Origin: Microbacterium sp. M28
Lineage (GTDB): Bacteria > Actinomycetota > Actinomycetes > Actinomycetales > Microbacteriaceae
Reading direction: 5' to 3'
NCBI RefSeq assembly: GCF_025836995.1
Contig: NZ_CP107546.1
Coordinates: 2,542,001 to 2,606,000, forward strand
Length of the DNA stretch: 64,000 bases
Shown here: piece by piece, positions 39,586 to 48,076 of the stretch
Position numbering within the stretch: the first letter of the stretch is position 1
Layout: each line of letters begins with the position of its first letter
The notes under the pieces: model-generated
Told to the model about the DNA's origin: nothing
The model's input: the letters and a program-made list of their open reading frames with translations, nothing else
Database searches by the model: none
Program-made: the position numbers and the translations under genes

Positions 39586-41148
39586 ATGGACCCGATCATC
39601 GCCACCCTCGTGATCCTGCTGTGCGCAGTGATCGCGTTCGTGTCGAACCGGATTCCGCTCGGAGTGGTGGCGGTCGGAGTCTCGATCGCGCTCTACCTGA
39701 CCGGTGTATTGGACCTGAACAGCGCCCTGGCCGGGTTCGGGGATCCGACCGTGCTGTTCATCGCCGCCCTGTTCGTGGTGAGCGAGGCGCTGGAGTCGAC
39801 CGGGATCGTCGCGTGGGCCGGTCAGGAGGTGATCGCCCGCACCGGGACGAGTCGGCGACCGCTGCTGCTGACGATCGGTCTGCTCACCGCGGCGCTCACG
39901 GCCGTCATCAGCGTCAACGGCTCCGTCGCTGCCCTCCTGCCGCTCGTGGTCGTCGTCGCCGCGCGCGCCGGCATCCGACCGTCGCAGATGCTGATGCCGC
40001 TCGCGTTCTCCGCCCACGCCGGCTCCCTGCTCGCCCTCACCGGAACTCCGCTGAACATCATCGTCTCCGGACTGGCGGACGACAACGGCGGTCGCGAGTT
40101 CGGTTTCTTCGAGTTCGCCCTCGCCGGACTCCCGCTCGTCGTCGGCACGCTGGCGATCATCCTGCTGTTCGGTTCACGACTGCTCCCCGATCGCACCCCG
40201 GCGTCCGCGCCCGTCGACCTGGAGCAGCTGGCGTCGGCGCTTCGCGCGGACTACGCGATCTCGCCCGACCGTGAGCTGATGTCGCGCTCACGGGGGGTGG
40301 CCGAAGTGGTGGTTCCGCCGCGCTCCTCGCTGATCGGGCTGCATGTCTTCCCCGGCATGACGACGCCGAGCGGAGACCTCGTGGTGCTGGGCGTCCGCCG
40401 CGGCACCGAGGCCCTGGACGAATCGGGAACGGACCTGCGAGCCGGTGACGCCCTGCTGCTCGACGGTTCCTGGGACGACCTGCAGCGGCACACCGCGCAA
40501 CGCGACGAGGTGCTCGTGGTCGAGGCTCCGCTGACCTTGCGGCGCTCGGTGCCGCTCGGAGTCGGCGCCAAGCGCACGATCGTGATCCTCGCGGCGATGA
40601 TCGTCCTGCTCGCGACGGGCATCGTTCCCGCGGCCATCGCCGGGCTGCTCGCCGCCGGCGCACTGATCCTCACCCGCGTCGTGTCGATGACCCGCGCGTA
40701 TCACGCGATCTCGTGGACGACCGTGATCCTCGTCGCCGGCATGATCCCGATGTCGACCGCGTTCCAGGAGACCGGTACGGCGCAGCTCATCGCGGATGCT
40801 CTGCAGAACGTGCTCGGCGACTCGGGGCCGCAGGTCGCCGTCGCGGTGGTCGTGCTGATCACGCTGATCCTCGGTCAGCTCATCAGCAACACCGCGACCG
40901 TCCTCATCGTCGCTCCCGTCGCGATCGCCATGGCCGGTGCGATGGAGGTCTCCGTGATGCCCTTCATGATGGCGCTCACGGTCGCCGGCGCCGCGGCGCT
41001 CCTGACGCCCGTGGCGACGCCCGCGAACCTCATGGTCATGGAGCCCGGGGGCTATCGCTTCGGCGATTACGCACGCCTCGGCCTGCCGCTGATGGCGCTG
41101 TACTTCGTCGTCGCGGTGTTCTACGTGCCGCTGATCTGGCCGTTCTAG
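39586..41148 (+). CDS. DASS/SLC13-type anion transporter with RCK_C domain
   Basis: A 520-residue transporter of the divalent anion:Na symporter type, with two inverted membrane halves (GSVAALLPLVVVVAARAG ... ALTGTPLNIIVSG and NTATVLIVAPVAIAMAG ... TPVATPANLMV). Between them, residues about 235-315 form one TrkA-C/RCK_C domain (SSLIGLHVFPGMTTPSGDLVVLGVRRG), which may sense a small ligand. Substrate could be sulfate or a dicarboxylate. ATG 39586 sits seven bases after TATGTT (39573-39578), so leaderless. Divergent from the AbgT gene. Confidence 0.88.
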   Translation: MDPIIATLVILLCAVIAFVSNRIPLGVVAVGVSIALYLTGVLDLNSALAGFGDPTVLFIAALFVVSEALESTGIVAWAGQEVIARTGTSRRPLLLTIGLLTAALTAVISVNGSVAALLPLVVVVAARAGIRPSQMLMPLAFSAHAGSLLALTGTPLNIIVSGLADDNGGREFGFFEFALAGLPLVVGTLAIILLFGSRLLPDRTPASAPVDLEQLASALRADYAISPDRELMSRSRGVAEVVVPPRSSLIGLHVFPGMTTPSGDLVVLGVRRGTEALDESGTDLRAGDALLLDGSWDDLQRHTAQRDEVLVVEAPLTLRRSVPLGVGAKRTIVILAAMIVLLATGIVPAAIAGLLAAGALILTRVVSMTRAYHAISWTTVILVAGMIPMSTAFQETGTAQLIADALQNVLGDSGPQVAVAVVVLITLILGQLISNTATVLIVAPVAIAMAGAMEVSVMPFMMALTVAGAAALLTPVATPANLMVMEPGGYRFGDYARLGLPLMALYFVVAVFYVPLIWPF

Positions 41149-41169
41149 GTCCTTTGGCGTCGAGCGATC

Positions 41170-41186
41170 CCCGCTCGGTGAGCGGG
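41170..41186. terminator. hairpin between convergent DASS and ccsB genes
   Basis: CCCGCTC (41170-41176) and GAGCGGG (41180-41186) form a perfect 7-base stem with a 3-base loop between the two stop codons. Possible bidirectional terminator. Confidence 0.45.
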
Positions 41187-41194
41187 AGCGTTCC

Positions 41195-42175
41195 TCAGCT
41201 CAGGCCGGAGTACGCGTGCAGGCCCTTGAAGAAGACGTTCACGATCGTGAAGTTGAAGATCACCGCGGCGAAGCCGACGATCGACAGCCAGGCCGACGGG
41301 CTTCCGCGCCATCCGCGGGTCGCGCGGGCGTGGATGTAGCCGGCGTAGAGCACCCAGATGATGAACGTCCAGGTCTCCTTGACGTCGAAGCCCCAGTAGC
41401 GGCCCCAGGCATCCTGGGCCCAGATGGCACCGGCGATGAGGGTGAACGTCCAGAGGATGAAGCCGATGATCGCGAACCGGTAGGCCAGCGCCTCCAGGCG
41501 CTCCGCCGTGGGCAGGGTCGAGAGGAAGCGCGGACCGGTCTTCTCCGCCTGCTCCACGATCCTGCGCTCGCGCCGAGCCTGCAGCAGCTGCAGCACCGAG
41601 AGCGAGCAGGCCAGCGCCAGGAAGGCGGTGGCGAGCGAGGCGACGAACACGTGGATGACGAGCCACACGCTCTTGAGCGGGTCCATCAGCGGCACGACCT
41701 CGACGTAGAAATTCGTTGCCGCCAGGCCCAGCAGCACGACGACGAGTCCGATGATGAACGTGCCGAGATAACGGAGATCGATCCGCGTGAGCACGATGAG
41801 ATACACCAGGACGATCAGTGCCGTGCCGATCATCGCGAACTCGTACAGGTTCGCCCACGGCACGCGCGACGCCGCGATGCCGCGCATGACCAGGGCCGCG
41901 ACGTGGAACAGGAACGCGAGGACGGTCAGTGCCGTCCCGATGCGCGCCATGACGTTGCGCGGCTTCTTGGGCGCCCCGGAGCCGGATGCTGCGGCCGCAG
42001 CGCCTGCGGATCCGCCGCCTCCCGCGTGCACGAGCTCCCGCTCCTGCACCGCGGCCGCACCGGCCGACGACCGGGCGGCGAGGTCGAAGGCGTACGCGAC
42101 GAACGCCGCAGCGTAGATCGCGATGGCTGTCCAGATGCACAGCAGCGAGTAGTCGTCGAGCGCCAGCGCTTCCAT
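41195..42175 (-). CDS. ccsB: cytochrome c maturation protein CcsB (ResC)
   Basis: A 326-residue membrane protein, the haem-handling half of System II cytochrome c synthetase. The tryptophan-rich WWD-type motif (WGRYWGFDVKETWTF, near residue 261) and flanking histidines (VIHVF; YIHARA) are present, in about eight helices. A Gly/Ala/Ser-rich linker at residues 43-68 is unusual but harmless. Last gene of resA-ccdA-resB-ccsB. Confidence 0.93.
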   Translation of the reverse strand: MEALALDDYSLLCIWTAIAIYAAAFVAYAFDLAARSSAGAAAVQERELVHAGGGGSAGAAAAASGSGAPKKPRNVMARIGTALTVLAFLFHVAALVMRGIAASRVPWANLYEFAMIGTALIVLVYLIVLTRIDLRYLGTFIIGLVVVLLGLAATNFYVEVVPLMDPLKSVWLVIHVFVASLATAFLALACSLSVLQLLQARRERRIVEQAEKTGPRFLSTLPTAERLEALAYRFAIIGFILWTFTLIAGAIWAQDAWGRYWGFDVKETWTFIIWVLYAGYIHARATRGWRGSPSAWLSIVGFAAVIFNFTIVNVFFKGLHAYSGLS

Positions 42176-42184
42176 GGTGTCAGT

Positions 42185-43873
42185 CTACTTTCGGGTGTCG
42201 TTACGGGAATCGTCGAGCAGTCGTTCGTGCCCGGCGGCGAGATCTGCGACGGCCTTCGCGATCGTCGGGTCCTCACCGCGGGCGAGTCCTGCGTACTCCA
42301 AGTGGACCGCGCCGTCTGCGGCGGTCGCCTTGACCCACATGCGTCGCCGGGGCACGAACAGCGCGAGTCCGAGTCCGCCGAGCGCGAGCAGCGCGAACAC
42401 GAGCACCCACACGGCGGAGGCGTCGTGGTGGATCTGCAGCGACGCGAACCGCTTGACCGACTGCGTGAAGTCGCCTTCGGCCGTTCCCTCCGGTGACTCG
42501 TCCTCGAAAGTCACTGTGCCGAGCCCGTTCGGCAGATCGGCGGTCTCTCCCGGCATGAGCTCGAGCGATGCGACGCCCGAGTCGCCGCCGGCGATCTCGG
42601 TGAGGTCCGTCGTGTCGAGCGTGTACACCGATCGCGGCGTCCCGTCATCGATGCCGAGGTCGCCCTGATAGACCCGCAGCGTCAGCAGCGGCGCGTAGGT
42701 GTCGCCGTAGATCGAGGTCAGGGCGCCGGAATCGAGTTCCCCCTGCGTCGGGTAGAAGAATCCGAGCATGCCCAGCTGCTCCGGCATCCCATCCGTCACC
42801 TTCACCACGCCGAGCGAGGTCATGTTGGTGTCCTGCGGCAGGAACTCGACTGAGTCGCGGAACACGACGGTGCCGTCCTGGTCGCGGACCGTGATCGTCG
42901 GCGCGTACCCGTTGCCGAGCAGGTAGATCTTGTCGCCGGAGACCTCCAGCGGATGGTTCACCCGCACGGAGCCGTCCCATTCGGAGCCGTCGGCGTCGCG
43001 CACGGACACGTTGGCGGAGAAGTCGCCCGCCTGCCCCGAGGCGTTGGAGCCGAACTCCTGGTAGGTGACGTCGAAGGAATCCAGAGTCATCGCGTACGGC
43101 GTCAGGGCCTCGTCGCCGACGAAGCGACCACGGTTCATCGAGTTGTAGTCGACGAGCGAGTTGACGAACGTCTCCCCCTCGACGACGACCTTCTGCCCGG
43201 TGTAGGCGAACCCGCCGCCGACGCCGACCGTGATGAGAACGCCGACCAGCGCCAGGTGGAACAGCAGGTTGCCGGTCTCGCGCCAGTAGCCGCGCTCGGC
43301 GGAGACGGAGAAGGTCTTTCCGGAGTCGTACCGCTCGACGCGGTATCCGAGCGCCTTGAGCTGCTTCTGGGCGACGTCGGCTGCACGGGATGCCTCGGCT
43401 TCCGCATCGGCCCCCTCGGCGACGTCACGGTCCACCTCGGTATGGTCGGCCAGGCGCTTCAGCCGCGCGGGCGTGCGCGGCGGCCGGGTGCCCAACGCCT
43501 TCGCGTGGTGCTTGATGCGCGGAATGACGCAGCCGACGAGGGAGGTGAACAGCAGCAGGTAGATCGCCGAGAACCACGGCGACAGGTACACGTCGAACAT
43601 GCTCATCGCGTCGAGCACGGGGAACAGATCGGGGTTGTCTGCCTCCCACTGCGTCACACCGTTGGGGTCGGCCATGCGCTGCGGGAACACGGACCCGGGG
43701 ATCGCGGCGATCGCGAGGATCAACAGGAGCACGAGCGCCGTGCGCATCGAGGTCAGCTGACGCCAGCCCCACCGCAGCCAGCCGACCAGGCCGAGCTTGG
43801 GCTGGTTGACGGCGGAGTCGTCGCCGTCGATGTGGTCGGAGGGGCGCAACGGATCTGCGGACTCGGAGCTCAC
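42185..43873 (-). CDS. resB: cytochrome c maturation protein ResB
   Basis: About 562 residues, ResB family. Three N-terminal membrane helices (TALVLLLILAIAAIPGSVFPQ; WFSAIYLLLFTSLVGCVIPR; LLFHLALVGVLITVGV), a large extracytoplasmic domain and a C-terminal helix. It partners CcsB in haem delivery and ligation to apocytochrome c. I place the start at GTG 43873, after AGAAGGA; a GTG at 43912 would overlap ccdA by 20 bases and has no ribosome site. It ends nine bases before ccsB begins. Confidence 0.9.
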   Translation of the reverse strand: MSSESADPLRPSDHIDGDDSAVNQPKLGLVGWLRWGWRQLTSMRTALVLLLILAIAAIPGSVFPQRMADPNGVTQWEADNPDLFPVLDAMSMFDVYLSPWFSAIYLLLFTSLVGCVIPRIKHHAKALGTRPPRTPARLKRLADHTEVDRDVAEGADAEAEASRAADVAQKQLKALGYRVERYDSGKTFSVSAERGYWRETGNLLFHLALVGVLITVGVGGGFAYTGQKVVVEGETFVNSLVDYNSMNRGRFVGDEALTPYAMTLDSFDVTYQEFGSNASGQAGDFSANVSVRDADGSEWDGSVRVNHPLEVSGDKIYLLGNGYAPTITVRDQDGTVVFRDSVEFLPQDTNMTSLGVVKVTDGMPEQLGMLGFFYPTQGELDSGALTSIYGDTYAPLLTLRVYQGDLGIDDGTPRSVYTLDTTDLTEIAGGDSGVASLELMPGETADLPNGLGTVTFEDESPEGTAEGDFTQSVKRFASLQIHHDASAVWVLVFALLALGGLGLALFVPRRRMWVKATAADGAVHLEYAGLARGEDPTIAKAVADLAAGHERLLDDSRNDTRK

Positions 43874-43892
43874 GGCATCCTTCTTGGTCGAA

Positions 43893-44666
43893 CTAGAGCG
43901 GGAGGTAGACACTGCCCATCACCGCCTGCAGCCGCGCCATGATGGTCGTCCAGACGCCCGTCACCATGAGGATGCCGAGGCCGATGAGCATCGCGCCGCC
44001 GATGATGTTGAGGGTGCGGATGTGTCGGCGGAGGAAGCCGATCGTGCGGGTCGCCCATCCGAATCCGAGTGCCGCGAGCAGGAACGGGATGCCGAGGCCG
44101 ATCGAGTACGCGATGCCGAGGAACCCGGCGCGCACCGGGTCGCCGACGTTGATCGACAGCGCAACGATGGCGGCGAGCGTCGGGCCCATGCAGGGTGCCC
44201 AGCCGATGCCCAACGCGATACCCAGCAAAGGGGCGCCGATCACGCCGGCCTTGGAGTCGACGTGGAGGCGCCACTCGCGCTGCGCGAACCCGAACAGACC
44301 GAGGAAAACCAGTCCCATCAGGATGATCACCACGCCGAGGATGCGGGTGATCAGGTCGCCCCACTGGAGGAAGAAGATGCCCGCGGCGCCGCCGAGCACG
44401 GTGAACGCGACGAAGACGACAGTGAAGCCGAGGATGAACAGCAGCACGCCCAGCACGAGCCGTCCGCGAGTGGCCGTGGCCGTCGCGGTCGTACCCGTCG
44501 CGGATGGTGAGGAACCCCGCGCGGGAACCGCGGCGCCGAGGAACCCGAGGTAGCCGGGCACGAGCGGCAGCACGCACGGCGAGAGGAAGGAGACGAGCCC
44601 GGCGAGCATCGCCACCGGGATGGCGAGCAGCAGGCTGCCGTCGCCGATCAGCGCCTGGATGTTCAC
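43893..44666 (-). CDS. ccdA: thiol-disulfide transporter CcdA
   Basis: A 257-residue CcdA/DsbD-type membrane protein with six helices and the two redox cysteines in SFLSPCVLPLVPG and GWAPCMGPTL. It carries reducing equivalents across the membrane to the ResA-like thioredoxin. A His/Thr/Ala-rich loop separates helices 1 and 2. GTG 44666 overlaps the resA stop (GTGA). Confidence 0.93.
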   Translation of the reverse strand: MNIQALIGDGSLLLAIPVAMLAGLVSFLSPCVLPLVPGYLGFLGAAVPARGSSPSATGTTATATATRGRLVLGVLLFILGFTVVFVAFTVLGGAAGIFFLQWGDLITRILGVVIILMGLVFLGLFGFAQREWRLHVDSKAGVIGAPLLGIALGIGWAPCMGPTLAAIVALSINVGDPVRAGFLGIAYSIGLGIPFLLAALGFGWATRTIGFLRRHIRTLNIIGGAMLIGLGILMVTGVWTTIMARLQAVMGSVYLPL

Positions 44667-45310
44667 GCGCTCTCCGCGAGCGCGTCCTTGACCAGGGTCT
44701 CCAGGATCGATGCGCTCTCGAGCTGACCGATGATGCGGGCGGCGACACGGCCCTGCTTGTCGAGCACGAGCGTCGTCGGAGTCGCCTGGATCGGCGTCGC
44801 ACCGGCGAACGCCAGCTTCGCCTGGCCGGTCTTCGCATCCATCAGGCTGGGGTACGTGACGCCGTACGTCTCGGCGAACGCCTTGGCCGTGTCGGCCTCG
44901 TCGAACGTGTTGACGCCGACGAACGAGACGCCCTCCTCCTGGTACTCCTGCCAGACGGATTCGAGCTCAGGCGCTTCCACGCGGCAGGGCGCGCACCCCG
45001 CGTACCAGAAGTTGACGACGGCCACGTCGCCGGCGATGTCCGCGCTGTCGAACGTCGCGCCGTCCTCGGTCACTCCGCCGTACTCGACCGGTTCGCCGCG
45101 GTCGTCCGGAGCGATCTCGACGACGGTGAACCCGTCGGCGGCGATGTAGCCCTTGTCCTCGCCGTTCAGGTACTGCTCGGCGACGGGGTCGGGGGCGCAG
45201 GCCGTGAGACCGACGGCGAGCACCGCGGCGAGCGCGGCTCCGAGCATTCCCCGCGAACGGGAACGGGAGGTCTGGCCGGCGCGGTCGGAGAGAACCGTGT
45301 GATCGGGCAC
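44663..45310 (-). CDS. resA: ResA/TlpA-like thioredoxin lipoprotein
   Basis: A 215-residue membrane-anchored thioredoxin. Lipobox LTAC near residues 35-38, then a TlpA/AhpC-TSA fold with the redox motif GCAPCRVEAP. It reduces the CXXCH cysteines of apocytochrome c, receiving electrons from CcdA. GTG 45310 lies six bases after TAGACT (45317-45322), consistent with a leaderless transcript that starts the whole four-gene cytochrome c operon. Confidence 0.92.
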   Translation of the reverse strand: MPDHTVLSDRAGQTSRSRSRGMLGAALAAVLAVGLTACAPDPVAEQYLNGEDKGYIAADGFTVVEIAPDDRGEPVEYGGVTEDGATFDSADIAGDVAVVNFWYAGCAPCRVEAPELESVWQEYQEEGVSFVGVNTFDEADTAKAFAETYGVTYPSLMDAKTGQAKLAFAGATPIQATPTTLVLDKQGRVAARIIGQLESASILETLVKDALAESA

Positions 45311-45362
45311 GGCCCCAGTCTACGTGGCGGATTCTATGGGTACTCTGAGCCTTCTGCCAGTG

Positions 45363-45767
45363 TCAGAACCGCGCCAGGACGTCCTCGACTCCCGCGCGGA
45401 ACCGCGGACAGGTGGTGATGTCGTGGGCGCTGCAGCGCAGCGCGTGCTCGGTCATCTCCCGCGACCGGCGCATCTCCTCCATGCGTCGATCCAGGTCGTC
45501 CAGATGGGCGTGCAGGACCTCGTGCCGGCCGGAGCGTCCGTCGTCCAGCAGCACCCCGATCTGCTCGAGGGTCATGCCCGCCGCCTTGCTGCGCTGGATC
45601 ACCGCGATGCGCACGATGTCGTCCTCGCCGTAGCGGCGCCGGTCGGCGTCGTCGCGATCCGGTCGGAGGAGCCCGACGCTCTCCCAGTGACGAAGGACGT
45701 TCGTGGGCAGATCGAAGCGCTCCGCGACCTCGCCGACGGACCAGGGACGGGAAGGACTTGACTTCAT
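45363..45767 (-). CDS. MerR-family regulator with CueR-like metal loop
   Basis: A 134-residue MerR protein. HTH at residues 9-33 (WSVGEVAERFDLPTNVLRHWESVGLL), dimerisation helix about 80-110, then Cys112 and Cys120 in RCSAHDITTCPRF. The spacing CX7C, followed by Pro, and even the residue numbers match CueR, suggesting a Cu(I)-like or thiol-reactive ligand; the position of CueR Ser77 is not conserved. ATG 45767 lies inside the palindromic operator. It probably activates the divergent oxidoreductase. Confidence 0.9.
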   Translation of the reverse strand: MKSSPSRPWSVGEVAERFDLPTNVLRHWESVGLLRPDRDDADRRRYGEDDIVRIAVIQRSKAAGMTLEQIGVLLDDGRSGRHEVLHAHLDDLDRRMEEMRRSREMTEHALRCSAHDITTCPRFRAGVEDVLARF

Positions 45768-45788
45768 GTTGACATGAAGTCACAGACT
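45758..45788 (+). promoter_or_regulatory. MerR-type promoter with palindromic operator
   Basis: The 11-base arms TGACTTCATGT (45759-45769) and ACATGAAGTCA (45772-45782) are perfect complements with a 2-base centre. A -35 TTGACT (45758-45763) and -10 CAGACT (45783-45788) are spaced 19 bases, the overlong spacing that MerR activators correct by twisting the DNA. Confidence 0.75.
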
Positions 45789-45819
45789 GATCCCGAACGC
45801 AACCTCAGGAGGATCTCTC

Positions 45820-46722
45820 ATGTACGACGTCATCGTGATCGGCGCAGGTCCCGCGGGCCTGCAGGCGGCTCTGACCCTGGGTCGGATGCATCGCTCCACG
45901 CTCGTGCTGGACTCGGGCGAGTACCGCAACGGACCGGTGTCGCATATGCACAACGTCGTCGCGAACGACGGGACGCCGCCCGCCGAGTTCCGCGCGACCG
46001 CCAGGGAGCAGTTGGCGGCCTACGGCGACGTCGAGCTGAGGAATGCCGCGGCGACGCGCATCACCGGCGAGCGCGACGACTTCACGGTCGAGCTCGCCGG
46101 CGGCGCGTCGGAGCGCGCACGCCGGGTCGTGCTGGCGACCGGTGTCGCGGATGACCTGCCCCCGGTCCCCGGTCTCGACGAGCTCTGGGGCCGTGGCGCA
46201 TACAACTGCCCCTTCTGCGACGGGCACGAGTTCAGCGGTGCCCGCATCGGCATCCTCGGCGCCGCGGAGCGCACAGAGCACCTCATCGGCCTGCTGGGAC
46301 GCATCGCGAGTGAGATCGTCGTCTTCCCGCTCGATGGCGCGGCCGACCAGGACGTCGCTTCCCGGCTGGCGGGCGCCGGAGCGTCAGTGCACTCCGCGAA
46401 GGTCGACGGCGTCGGGCAGACGGATGCGGGGATCGCCGTCCGCACCGCCGACGGCGAGATCACCGTCGGCGGACTCTTCGTCGCCGCAGGCTCCGTCCAC
46501 CAGCGCGCGCCGTTCGCCGAACAGCTCGGCCTTCGGATGCTGCCGTCCGGTGCGATCGAGGTCGACGAGTTCGGCTGCACTTCGCTCCCCGGCATCAGCG
46601 CCGCCGGAGACCTCGCCCACCGGGCCGCGCTGCCGGGGATCATGGCGTCCGTCGTCATGGCGGCCGCGGCCGGTCAGCTGGCAGCCGTCGGCGTCGTCAG
46701 AGAGCTCATGCCGGCGCAGTGA
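45820..46722 (+). CDS. thioredoxin reductase-like FAD/NAD(P) oxidoreductase
   Basis: A 300-residue flavoprotein of the thioredoxin reductase class. FAD loop VIGAGPAGLQAALTLGR, redox pair Cys130/Cys133 in YNCPFCDGHE, and the C-terminal GISAAGDLAHRAALPG FAD motif. The second nucleotide loop is ILGAAERTEHL rather than GGGDSA, so NADPH use is uncertain and ferredoxin- or flavin-dependent activity is possible. SD AGGAGG precedes the ATG. It is controlled by the MerR-type promoter upstream; likely role is disulfide or metal-thiol stress relief. Confidence 0.88.
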   Translation: MYDVIVIGAGPAGLQAALTLGRMHRSTLVLDSGEYRNGPVSHMHNVVANDGTPPAEFRATAREQLAAYGDVELRNAAATRITGERDDFTVELAGGASERARRVVLATGVADDLPPVPGLDELWGRGAYNCPFCDGHEFSGARIGILGAAERTEHLIGLLGRIASEIVVFPLDGAADQDVASRLAGAGASVHSAKVDGVGQTDAGIAVRTADGEITVGGLFVAAGSVHQRAPFAEQLGLRMLPSGAIEVDEFGCTSLPGISAAGDLAHRAALPGIMASVVMAAAAGQLAAVGVVRELMPAQ

Positions 46723-46756
46723 GGGCAGGTGCGTGGACCTCGGCGTCCGCCGGTTC

Positions 46757-47380
46757 TCAGACGGCGCCGAGGTCGACGCCGCCGGCGGCCGGTTCCGCGT
46801 AGCCAACCTCACGCCAGACGTCTCCGACGCGCTCGAACGAGGTCACACTCGAGAGGGCGCAGCGACGCGTGCGCGGATCGTGTCGGAGCGGGAGCCCCGC
46901 GACCGACAGGTGGGTGATCCAGATCGGCGCCTGGTGCGAGACGAAGACGATGTCCCCGGCATCCGTGGCGTGCCAGGCGTCGTCCATCGCCTGACGCATC
47001 CGCTCGGCAATGGAGAGATACGCCTCGCCCCAGCTGGGCGTCGAGGGGCGACGCAGGTGCCACCAGTTGCGGGGGTCGCGCAGCGCCCGGCGCATCCGGG
47101 TTCCTTCGAAGACGTTGGTGGGTTCGATGATCCGCTCGTCCTGTTCGGCCGGGATGCCGGTCATCTCGGCGAACGGCTCGGCCGACTCGCGGGCGCGCTG
47201 CAGCGGCGAGCAGCGCAGGGCGGCCACGGGGTGGTCGAGGCCGACGACGTACTCCGCCGCGGCGCGGGCCATGGCGCGTCCCGCCTCGCTCAGGCGGAAG
47301 TTCGGCAGTCGCCCGTAGAGCACGCGGTCGGGATTGTGCACCTCGCCGTGACGGACGAGGTGCAGGCGTTCGGCCGGCAC
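46757..47380 (-). CDS. histidine phosphatase (phosphoglycerate mutase-like)
   Basis: A 207-residue histidine phosphatase. Catalytic LVRHGEVHNPDRVLYGR is at the N-terminus and the second His is in DIVFVSHQAPIW. Substrate cannot be read from sequence. GTG 47380 is four bases after the upstream stop, with AAGG nine bases before. Its 3' end overlaps a hairpin formed by CCTCGGCG (46738-46745) and CGCCGAGG (46765-46772) that may terminate the convergent oxidoreductase transcript. Confidence 0.87.
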   Translation of the reverse strand: MPAERLHLVRHGEVHNPDRVLYGRLPNFRLSEAGRAMARAAAEYVVGLDHPVAALRCSPLQRARESAEPFAEMTGIPAEQDERIIEPTNVFEGTRMRRALRDPRNWWHLRRPSTPSWGEAYLSIAERMRQAMDDAWHATDAGDIVFVSHQAPIWITHLSVAGLPLRHDPRTRRCALSSVTSFERVGDVWREVGYAEPAAGGVDLGAV

Positions 47381-47384
47381 CCGG

Positions 47385-47750
47385 TCAGACCTTCCGGTAC
47401 TCGGCGGATCCGAACCCGATGATGAGGTGTCCGATGAAGGGGAAAAGCCAGAGCAGGAAGAACGAGAAGACCCCGCCCTTGCCGAAGTTCGCACCCTCCT
47501 TGATCGCCACCACGATCGCGAAGACGAAGTTCACGACCGGGATCAGGTACAGCAGCGCGAGCCACCCGGACATGCCGGCGATCTTCACCAGGAAGACCCA
47601 GTTGACGATCGGGATCAGCGCGAGGATGCCGGGGTAGCCGGCCTTGGCGAACACCTTCCACATCGTCACCGCGTACAGCACGTAGAGGATGATGCCCGTC
47701 AGCACCGAACCGGTCGAGAAGAGCTGCTCGGTGATCAGATTCGAGTCCAT
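47385..47750 (-). CDS. DUF5684-type small membrane protein
   Basis: A 121-residue protein with about four hydrophobic segments (TGIILYVLYAVTMW; WLALLYLIPVVNFVFAIVVAI; FSFFLLWLFPFIGHLIIGFG). It has the WKVFAKAGYPGILALIPIVNWVFLVKIAGMSGW-type pattern of DUF5684 proteins (segments WKVFAKAGYPG and LIPIVNWV). Function unknown. ATG 47750 sits seven bases after TAGACT (47758-47763), so leaderless. Followed after four bases by the phosphatase gene. Confidence 0.8.
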   Translation of the reverse strand: MDSNLITEQLFSTGSVLTGIILYVLYAVTMWKVFAKAGYPGILALIPIVNWVFLVKIAGMSGWLALLYLIPVVNFVFAIVVAIKEGANFGKGGVFSFFLLWLFPFIGHLIIGFGSAEYRKV

Positions 47751-47779
47751 GGCCGCGAGTCTAGCGAGAGCCGTGTCCG

Positions 47780-48076
47780 TCACGCCTGGCCGGTGATCGC
47801 CCGCAGGGCTGCGACGTGACGGTCGAGCGCGCGCCGGCCCTTGAGCGTCGAGCGCACCCAGGTCCGAGGGCGGGCGCCGACATAGCCCTTGGTGACCTTC
47901 ACGTAGCCGAGCCTCTCCAGGTGCGAGATGCCCTTGCTCAGCGCCGAGTCGTCGGACTCGATCAGGTCCCGCAGGCTCGCGAAATCGAGCTCGACATCGC
48001 CGCCGAGCGCAGCCATGACCGAGAGGCGCACCGGTGTGAGCAGCGCCTCGTCGAGATCATGCCGCGGATGCGCCAC
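47780..48076 (-). CDS. small winged-helix regulator
   Basis: A 98-residue winged-helix protein of the HTH_34/MarR-like type (LLTPVRLSVMAALGG ... SALSKGISHLERLGYVKVTKGYVGARPRTWVRST). The first turn LDFASLRDLIESDDSALSKGI is the recognition region. GTG 48076 gives a 20-base overlap with the end of the upstream membrane-protein gene, indicating coupling. It probably regulates that operon through the palindrome at 48909-48926. Confidence 0.82.
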   Translation of the reverse strand: MAHPRHDLDEALLTPVRLSVMAALGGDVELDFASLRDLIESDDSALSKGISHLERLGYVKVTKGYVGARPRTWVRSTLKGRRALDRHVAALRAITGQA

